DNA from: Prescottella defluvii
GTDB lineage: Bacteria > Actinomycetota > Actinomycetes > Mycobacteriales > Mycobacteriaceae
Assembly (NCBI GenBank): GCA_029690005.1
Contig: CP121458.1
Location: 2,542,001 to 2,606,000, forward strand
Direction: 5' to 3'
DNA length: 64,000 nt
The notes beneath the pieces were generated by a model. That model made no database searches. It was not told where the DNA came from and saw only the letters and a list, made by a program, of their open reading frames with translations. The position numbers were made by a program, and so were the translations under genes. The stretch's first letter is position 1; each line of letters begins with the position of its first letter. Below, one piece after another: positions 59,821 to 64,000 of this stretch.

Positions 59821-61452
59821 ATGGATACCGCCGACCAGCAGCCTGCCGTTCGCGAAACACCGGAAAGCGCGGACGAGGTTCTCCTCCGCGCGAGCTGGTT
59901 GCCTCTGGTGCTCGTGTGTTTCACCGGTCTCGTCTCGGTGTTCAACGCGTCGGTGCTGCCGATGGCGATCAGCGGGGTGGTCGAGGGCCTGGACACCACG
60001 ATCTCGAACGTGCAGTTGGCGATCGTCGCGTACGGAGTGTTCGTCGCCGCCTTCACGGTCACTGGCGGCAAGATCAGCGGAGTCCTCGGTGCCAGGAACA
60101 CCCAGCTGCTCGGCCTGACCGTCTACGCGGCCGGCATGCTGATCTGTCTTCTGGCACCGGCTGTCTCGGCGCTGATCGCCGGCGAGGCCGTCGCAGGACT
60201 CGGCGGTGCCCTGCTCGTGCCCAACGCGCTGGCGATTCTCGGTCAGGCGTACTCCGGCACGCAGCGCACCGTTGCGGTGTCGATCCTCGCGGGCACCACC
60301 GGTATCGGTGCCGCGCTCGCGCTGCTGGCCGGTGGATTCCTGGTGGAGACCTGGGGCTGGCGGGCACCCTTCCTACTCCTGCTCGTCGTCATCGCGGGAA
60401 CGCTCGTCATCGCGCTCCGTGTCGTCCTTCCGCGGACTTCGTTCGTCGGCACCATCGACAAGACGAGCATCGCGCTGTCGGCCGTCGGTGTGCTCCTGTT
60501 GGTCGCCGCGATCAACCAGATCGGGTCGTGGGGCTTCTCTCGCCGCCGAGTCTGCGCCGCTCAACGTGCTCGGCCTGTCACCCGTGCTGTTGTTGCTGCT
60601 GCTCGGAGTGCTTGTGCTGCATGTGTTCGCCGCGCGCCAGCATTCGCTGCTCGACGACGGCCGGACGGCGCTGCTCGATCCCGAGGTCTGGGGGTCGGGT
60701 CTCAACCGCGCCTGCCTGAGTGGGCTGGTTGCGGTGAACCTGTTGATGGCCGGCGTGAGCTACCTGCTGCCGTTGTACACGCAGATGGTGTTGGGGAAGA
60801 GCCCGATGAGCTCGGCTCTGATGCTGGTGCCGATATCCCTGGCCGCGCTGGTCTCCGCGGCTGCGACACCCGTTCTGATGAGACGCCTCGCGTGCCGGCA
60901 GTTGTTGACCGGTGCCCACGTGCTCGCGGCCGCGTCCGTGATGCTGCTGGCACTGACTATCTCGAACCAGTGGTCGGGTGGGCGGACCTCGCTCAGCGAG
61001 GTGTGCCTGGGCCTCGGTATCGGAGTCGGGTTGAGTGCCGGCAGTGCACTGCTCATGGAGACCAGCCCGCCGTCGCTGTCCGGCGAGATCGGCAGCGCTC
61101 GGGGATGGCGAACTTCCTCGGGCTCTGCGCCGGTACCGCCATTGCGGGAGCCGTTCTGATGTCGGTTCTCGCCCAGTCCGCTTCGAACCGGGTTGCTGAT
61201 GACCCGGACCTGCGGTTGGACGGCAGGATCGAGGTGACCACGAGCTCGGTCAGCTTCGTCGAAAACGACGACCTGCGCGGCCGCCTCGCCGGAATGGAGT
61301 TGACCTCGGCGCAGCTCGACCGGGCGGTGGAGATCAACGTCGAATCCCGACTGGTCGCGCTGCGCGCAAGCCTCTTCGTGCTCGGGTTGGCGGTACTCCT
61401 GCCGATCGTGACGTTCCGGCATCTTCCTGCTCGTCGGGAACCGGAGGAGTGA
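59821..61452 (+). CDS. MFS efflux transporter, DHA2-like (two frameshifts)
   Basis: A 543-residue, about 14-span drug:proton-antiporter-type MFS protein: LPLVLVCFTGLVSVFNASVLP is helix 1; the motif GGKISGVLGARNTQLLG near residue 85 corresponds to loop 2-3; ETWGWRAPFLLLLVVI is typical of DHA2 members. An extra T near 60537-60540 and a lost T near 61099 shift the frame; afterwards GMANFLGLCAGTAIAGAVLM is normal. ATG 59821. It follows the amidase by 160 bases on the same strand; the pair may hydrolyse and export, or export the product of, an N-acyl amide. Confidence 0.87.
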   Translation: MDTADQQPAVRETPESADEVLLRASWLPLVLVCFTGLVSVFNASVLPMAISGVVEGLDTTISNVQLAIVAYGVFVAAFTVTGGKISGVLGARNTQLLGLTVYAAGMLICLLAPAVSALIAGEAVAGLGGALLVPNALAILGQAYSGTQRTVAVSILAGTTGIGAALALLAGGFLVETWGWRAPFLLLLVVIAGTLVIALRVVLPRTSFVGTIDKTSIALSAVGVLLLVAAINQIGSWGFSRRRVCAAQRARPVTRAVVAAARSACAACVRRAPAFAARRRPDGAARSRGLGVGSQPRLPEWAGCGEPVDGRRELPAAVVHADGVGEEPDELGSDAGADIPGRAGLRGCDTRSDETPRVPAVVDRCPRARGRVRDAAGTDYLEPVVGWADLAQRGVPGPRYRSRVECRQCTAHGDQPAVAVRRDRQRSGMANFLGLCAGTAIAGAVLMSVLAQSASNRVADDPDLRLDGRIEVTTSSVSFVENDDLRGRLAGMELTSAQLDRAVEINVESRLVALRASLFVLGLAVLLPIVTFRHLPARREPEE

Positions 61453-61853
61453 ATGGATTCGGCGGGTGTGCGCACCCAGCCGATGAATGGCCGGCATGGA
61501 CGACTCCGACGCGACCGAACGCCTCACCGCCGGGTTCACGGCTACAGTGCCAGCGCCGAGGAACACCACGGAGCGGATCTGCTGCAGGGGCGAATGGGCC
61601 GTGTCGAAGACGCCCTGGGACGAGACATTTGCCAGACATGCTTGGCGAACGTTCTTGATAGCGCACATGCGTGGACCAGCTCAGTAAAACGAGCGGTGTT
61701 CCACAGCCTGGGCATCGTCCGTCGAGATGTCACCACCCGCAGCGATGTCACGGCCCTGGTGTCCACGCCCGGTTGGTAGTGACTGAGCAGATCGAACGGT
61801 GCGACGTTCGAAGTGTCGGCCTCACACATTGGCTGCATGACGAGGTCGACGGG
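61453..61853. other. Intergenic, no gene supported
   Basis: Several short open frames overlap on both strands, but none has a ribosome site, family-like motifs or coding bias over the others. It is slightly less GC-rich than its neighbours. I see no clear hairpin terminator. Confidence 0.4.
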
Positions 61854-62846
61854 TCAGAGACCGAAGATCCGCTCTGCGTTGGTTCTGCCGATCTTGATCT
61901 GGTCGTCGTGGCACAGCAGCGAGTTGTCGAACCAGGCCGCGCCCTCGGCCATGGACTCATACGGGTAGTCGACGGAGAACAAGACGCGGTCGATGCCGAT
62001 TTCGCCGATGGCGTCGTACAAGGTGCGGGTGTGGAAATGTCCGCTGGTGGTCAGCACGAAGTTCTCGTTGAAGTACTCGCTGATCCGCCGCTTGGCCGCG
62101 CCCAGACCAACGCCCTCCCGCTGCTTGTGCAACCGGTGTTCCAGCCGGGGCAGCAGGAAGGGCAACCCCTCGCCGAGGTGGCCCAGCACGATCTGGATGT
62201 CCGGGTAGGTGTCGAAGAGCCCGGACAGCATGAGCCGCACCGCGTGCGTTGCGGTCTCGTGCCCGAACCCCCAGGCCGAACCCACCAGCGATTCGTAGCC
62301 CTGGTAGAGGCGCTGCACCGCGGGCAGCGGCTCGCGTGGATGCAGGTACACCGGGACACCGAGCTGGGCGACCTTGTCCCAGAAGGGCAGGTTCGCCGGC
62401 TCGTCCAGGTACCGGGCAGTGTCGGTGTCGCTGATGTTGGTGTAGCCGTTGATCAGGGCGCCCTTGGCACCCAGGTCCCGCACCGCTCGCTCCAGTTCCT
62501 GGGCGGCGGCCTCCGGGTCCTGGAGGGCGACGGAGGCGAAGAATGCGAACCGGCACGGGTGGGCGTCGACGAAGGCACGCCGGATGGTGTCGTTGGTCTC
62601 CCGGGCGACCTCGGTGGCCTGGTCTTTGTCCAGGATCGACTGGATGCCGGGAGCGGTGAGCGACACGATTGTCAGCCTGATCCCGTGCTCGTTCATCAGG
62701 CGGACGCGTTCCTCGACATCCATGAGTTTCGCCTTGACGTCGGCCATGTACGTGGGGCCGTTGCGTGCGGCCTCACCGCCCTCGTCCCAGAGACTGTTGT
62801 TCAGCTCCGTGTTCAAGTGCTCTTCCAGTGCGATCTTGTCGTCCAC
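61854..62846 (-). CDS. Amidohydrolase 2 family, gamma-resorcylate-decarboxylase-like
   Basis: A 330-residue TIM-barrel of the ACMSD/gamma-resorcylate (2,6-dihydroxybenzoate) decarboxylase group. Metal-site residues follow the family: E-x-H in IALEEHLN, His in VPVYLHPREP, His in IVLGHLGEGLPF and Asp in FSVDYPYESMAEG. GTG 62846 has GAGGAAAG upstream. In Rhodococcus, enzymes of this family act in resorcinol/resorcylate degradation; here no other pathway gene is in view, so the aromatic acid is not known. The frame is intact. It is divergent from the alpha/beta hydrolase gene. Confidence 0.87.
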   Translation of the reverse strand: MDDKIALEEHLNTELNNSLWDEGGEAARNGPTYMADVKAKLMDVEERVRLMNEHGIRLTIVSLTAPGIQSILDKDQATEVARETNDTIRRAFVDAHPCRFAFFASVALQDPEAAAQELERAVRDLGAKGALINGYTNISDTDTARYLDEPANLPFWDKVAQLGVPVYLHPREPLPAVQRLYQGYESLVGSAWGFGHETATHAVRLMLSGLFDTYPDIQIVLGHLGEGLPFLLPRLEHRLHKQREGVGLGAAKRRISEYFNENFVLTTSGHFHTRTLYDAIGEIGIDRVLFSVDYPYESMAEGAAWFDNSLLCHDDQIKIGRTNAERIFGL

Positions 62847-63380
62847 ACCGACCCGCTTTCCTCGCGCGCGCCGAGCGCTGTCCCGTCCCCGCGTCCTGGC
62901 GGTTGACCTCGGCGCCCAGCAGAGGTGCGGCCGCACCCACGCGCCACCGATCGGCAGTGTGGTGGTGAACAGGCCACTTACGTCCGAAGCGTACTCGGGC
63001 CCAGTGGATTCGGTTAGGAAGACAAGGATTTCATCAGCGTGTGCCGAATCGTCATCAGCTTCCCCTATCTCTCGTTCTCGCAAGGCAGATACTCATGTGA
63101 GGCAGTCCCGAAGATGCCCCGCGACCGATTCCGATGTTGGGGCTGTTTGGCTTTCGTTCGGGAGGAATGCTCCGGCTCCGGCTTCGGATCGGTGCCGGCA
63201 GGCGCTGGACGCGGCCGGGAAGGCAGGGCACGATGAGCTGTGCGATGCGGTTCGGCCGCGGACACGTTCGGCGGCCGGATCATCCCGTATGAGAACGAAG
63301 CCGGCTGCGCGAGAGCTTGATTCGCCGAGCATCTGAAGCTCTCGGGTCCGGCGGCCGGCCGAGGGAGTGGGGCGAGGGCT
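62847..63380. promoter_or_regulatory. Divergent intergenic region, about 530 bases
   Basis: Lies between the decarboxylase-like gene and the hydrolase gene, so it should hold both promoters. The decarboxylase frame stays open upstream to 63083 (a stretch reading VFLTESTGPEYASDVSGLF), without a better start. No palindrome or regulator gene is seen. Confidence 0.35.
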
Positions 63381-64000
63381 GTGGAGTTCATCTTCGATGA
63401 CGAAGCGTTCAAGTTCGAGACGTTGCGTGCGGCTGGATTCGCGGGTGATGCGGGGGCGGACATCGGCGAGGTAGTCGTAACGGCGGCACAGATTCCCGAG
63501 GGCGACGAGGACGCCTGGACGGCGGCGTGGAGGGCGATTGCTGACCGCACTGCGCGGCGGGGGAGGTGTCACTCGAGGTCGGCGACATCGTCAGCGCACG
63601 GGAGGCGTTCTTGCGTGCGTCCAGCTACTACCGGTCGGCCGAGTTCTATCGACGCAAGGATCCGTCAAATGATCCTCAGGTACTGGAGTTGTCCGGGTTG
63701 TCCCGGACTACCTCGTCAAAGCTGGTGGCTTGCTGGACGGTCCGTTCGAAGAGGTGTCCATCCGGTATCCGGACGGTGAGATGCCAGGCTATCTGTTCCT
63801 CGTCGACGACAGTGGGAAACCTCGCCCTACCGTCATTTACACGAACGGTTTCGACTCCACTCGCGAGGAGGGCTACTTCGTTGTCGGGGCGGCGGCGCTG
63901 CGCCGGGGTACAGACTTTCTGGCGTATGACGGCCCGGGCCAAGGATGGATGATTCGGGAGAAGAAGGTGCCGTACCGGGCGGACTGGGAAACGTCCTGGG
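63381..64000 (+). CDS. Alpha/beta hydrolase, 5' part only (two frameshifts, cut by window end)
   Basis: The N-terminal helical region (FIFDDEAFKFETLRAAGFAGDAGAD, VGDIVSAREAFLRASSYYRSAEFY) followed by the hydrolase core (VSIRYPDGEMPGYLFLVDDS, TVIYTNGFDSTREEGY, FLAYDGPGQG) matches the FrsA/2,6-dihydroxypseudooxynicotine-hydrolase-like group of C-C or ester hydrolases. The nucleophile elbow would lie past the window. Frame changes near 63556-63563 and 63697, each one base short. GTG 63381 after GGCGAGGG. Its neighbour suggests use in breakdown of an aromatic compound, which is inference. Confidence 0.75.

Noticed and set aside
61453..61853. Small proteins of 66-110 codons after the MFS gene
   Set aside because: Competing frames on both strands, no ribosome sites, no recognisable motifs.

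Overview
The window is chromosomal DNA from a high-GC actinobacterium of the Mycobacteriales, most likely Rhodococcus or a close relative. The evidence is gene order: sepIVA-yceD-rpmF-rnc-mutM, an IclR regulator divergent from leuCD, HupB with a long lysine/alanine tail, an F420-pathway gene (cofC/fbiD), and several starts that look leaderless. The assignment rests on family knowledge and conserved order, not on a search.

Layout. 1-13.2 kb: branched-chain amino acid and serine synthesis (ilvC, serA, leuB, leuC, leuD), an MFS carrier, an FAH-family enzyme, gltX, tRNA-Gln and two identical tRNA-Glu genes, a DUF5302 peptide, an FMN/F420 split-barrel protein, an IclR regulator and hup. 13.2-24.9 kb: housekeeping genes (mutT1-like, ppk, cofC/fbiD, gpsA, ddl, DUF3515, a RAM-only Lrp-like protein, thiL, a gamma-carbonic-anhydrase-like hexapeptide protein, ung, a crotonase, rpmB). 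25.1-37.7 kb: YloV/FakA-like protein, recG, pyc, rsmD, coaD, sepIVA, yceD, rpmF, rnc, mutM and an unknown gene. 37.7-39.9 kb: a MocR regulator divergent from a split-barrel flavoprotein. 39.9-47.9 kb: one minus-strand operon with an RpiR/SIS regulator, a calcineurin-type phosphoesterase apparently fused to a PQQ-like propeller, a complete CUT1 ABC importer and a HAD phosphatase. I consider this the most interesting system here: import plus dephosphorylation of an unknown phosphorylated carbon source. 48.1-56.2 kb: a full kdpFABCDE potassium operon with a structured leader and an extra small membrane ORF before kdpF. 56.2-64 kb: an AGCS symporter, an OsmC protein, a choloylglycine-hydrolase-type amidase with an MFS exporter, a gamma-resorcylate-decarboxylase-like amidohydrolase and the start of an alpha/beta hydrolase.

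Sequence quality dominates interpretation. I count about 47 places where a conserved protein or tRNA continues in another frame after one lost or gained base. About 38 are losses, mostly in G/C runs such as CCGG or GGGG. They hit essential genes (coaD, gpsA, thiL, ilvC, leuC) and tRNA-Gln. When one base is restored or removed per site, every affected gene becomes a multiple of three with a family-typical length. I therefore annotate these as single genes with probable sequencing errors, not pseudogenes, and give each spot.
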